The position numbers and the translations under genes were made by a program. This document shows positions 7,616 to 8,522 of a stretch of 8,522 bases of DNA, one piece after another (position 1 is the stretch's first letter; the number at the start of each line of letters is the position of its first letter). The notes under the pieces are model-generated. The model was not told where the DNA came from, ran no database searches, and saw only the letters and a list, made by a program, of their open reading frames with translations. This stretch comes from Planctomycetota bacterium (GTDB lineage Bacteria > Planctomycetota > Phycisphaerae > Sedimentisphaerales > Anaerohalosphaeraceae): positions 1-8,522 of the forward strand of contig JAAYQH010000034.1 in assembly GCA_012519365.1 (NCBI GenBank), given 5' to 3'.

Positions 7616-8522
7616 TACTCTTGCACCGCACCGGTCAATCCCGTGTACCGCCGCGAGCCAATAGTCAGTTCATCCACACCTTCCGGCCAGATGCTAAACA
7701 TCACCATATTGCGTTTGAGCGATTCGTCGATCGAAAAACTAAACGCGTAAAACATCCGGTGATACTGGCGGACAATAGTCAAGTCGCTTCGAACATTATG
7801 GCCGAAGTCAAAGTTGTATTCCTGCGAGAACGTGGCCGTGTAACGCGGCGTCAGCCGCCACGTAATCGCCCCAATAACCGAATGCGACCCGCGTTCATGA
7901 ATATCACTGTCACCGTCGCCGTTGGTATCGATATCCAGCCACAGCGGACGCAGGTAACGGCTGCCCACATAATAACTGATGTCCGGATGCACATAGCGGC
8001 TCACCCCGACATTCATCTGCTGCAGCTGCCCGGCCTGCAAATCATAGTTGGCATCGCTCAACAGCGTGAACGTTTCCGAAATACGCCATTCGTAGTCAGC
8101 ATTCAGCGTATCCCGCACGATGCCGTAATAGGCATGGTCGCGACGCTGCAAAAACGGAATCGACGGATGATGGTACACAAACCAACCCGGCCCGTACGAC
8201 CGCGCCGGCCCGATGGATGAGTCGGCCCCGTCCCCGACCCATGTGCCATTGACATCCAGCCGCATCCAATCGACGGTATACCGATTGTTCTCACTGCCGC
8301 GATGCGTCTGCCACCGCTGAACTGCTCCGACGTGAACATAGTCGCGCATCTCAATCGTCGAATCGCTGGCCTGATACACTGCCGTTTCAAAATACGGCGT
8401 TACCACATGCCGCAGCCCGTGAACATCCCACAGCGCCGACCGTATCGTCGGGTCTTCTTTCCAGAACATCGTCGAGCCGCGCACACCTGTTTCACCCAGA
8501 AAAACATTGTCCTCACGATCCC
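7612..8522 (-). CDS. lptD: LPS-assembly protein LptD/OstA-like, C-terminal part (N-terminus outside window)
   Basis: The frame is open from the window edge to TGA at 7612-7614, giving 302 visible residues. A GTG at 8484 lies inside it, but residues before it (DREDNVFLGETG) continue the same frame without a stop, so that GTG is not the true start. The visible part contains GLRHVVTPYFE, a segment typical of the barrel region of LptD, followed by alternating aromatic/polar stretches such as RYTATFSQEYNFDFG that read as antiparallel beta-strands. The last residue is tyrosine, as is common for outer-membrane barrels. LptD inserts lipopolysaccharide into the outer leaflet with LptE; here the substrate is inferred from the family only. 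An EF-hand-like acidic loop, DTNGDGDSDIHE (visible residues 198-209), lies between predicted strands and is unexpected. No cysteines are visible in this part. Another large outer-membrane barrel cannot be excluded, since the N-terminal OstA domain is out of view. Confidence 0.72.
   Translation of the reverse strand, partial: DREDNVFLGETGVRGSTMFWKEDPTIRSALWDVHGLRHVVTPYFETAVYQASDSTIEMRDYVHVGAVQRWQTHRGSENNRYTVDWMRLDVNGTWVGDGADSSIGPARSYGPGWFVYHHPSIPFLQRRDHAYYGIVRDTLNADYEWRISETFTLLSDANYDLQAGQLQQMNVGVSRYVHPDISYYVGSRYLRPLWLDIDTNGDGDSDIHERGSHSVIGAITWRLTPRYTATFSQEYNFDFGHNVRSDLTIVRQYHRMFYAFSFSIDESLKRNMVMFSIWPEGVDELTIGSRRYTGLTGAVQEY

Noticed and set aside
8482..8484. GTG as the start of the LptD-like gene
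   Set aside because: The same frame stays open upstream to the window edge with barrel-like sequence, and LptD proteins are far longer than 290 residues. The gene is cut by the window, not short.

Overview
All six protein-coding genes that I can support lie on the minus strand, and together they fill almost the whole window. In transcription order, from high to low coordinate, they are: the C-terminal part of an LptD/OstA-like outer-membrane beta-barrel protein (7612-8522, N-terminus outside the window); a class II fructose-bisphosphate aldolase (6565-7509); a lipoprotein S41 (C-terminal processing type) protease with a PDZ domain and a long helical N-terminal extension (4143-6455); class II lysyl-tRNA synthetase (2606-4087); and two adjacent, related but divergent FtsX/LolC-LolE-type ABC transporter permeases (1222-2574, and 1-1096 with its C-terminus outside the window). 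I see no rRNA, tRNA, CRISPR array, transposase or phage gene.

The organism is a diderm bacterium: it has an LPS-assembly-type barrel, a lipoprotein and Lol-like permeases. Start usage is mixed (ATG, GTG, TTG) and some genes have clear Shine-Dalgarno sequences. The gene mix and protein style remind me of the Planctomycetota (Phycisphaerae and relatives), but that is an impression from memory and not proven by the sequence.

The spacers are short: 102, 109, 55, 31 and 125 bases in transcription order. The lptD-fba spacer has a possible promoter that overlaps a perfect 14-base palindrome at the lptD stop codon. The fba-protease spacer has a strong GC-rich hairpin with a T-rich tail, which is probably a terminator or attenuator. 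The spacer before the last permease has heptanucleotide repeats arranged as an inverted repeat. Protease, lysS and the first permease are closely packed and probably cotranscribed.

Functionally the window joins outer-membrane biogenesis (LptD, Lol-like permeases, an envelope protease) to housekeeping enzymes (aldolase, LysRS). I found no wholly new system. The observations most worth checking are an EF-hand-like calcium loop inside the LptD-like barrel, the large unexplained N-terminal region of the protease, the heptad inverted repeat, and the hairpin with alternative pairing in front of the protease.
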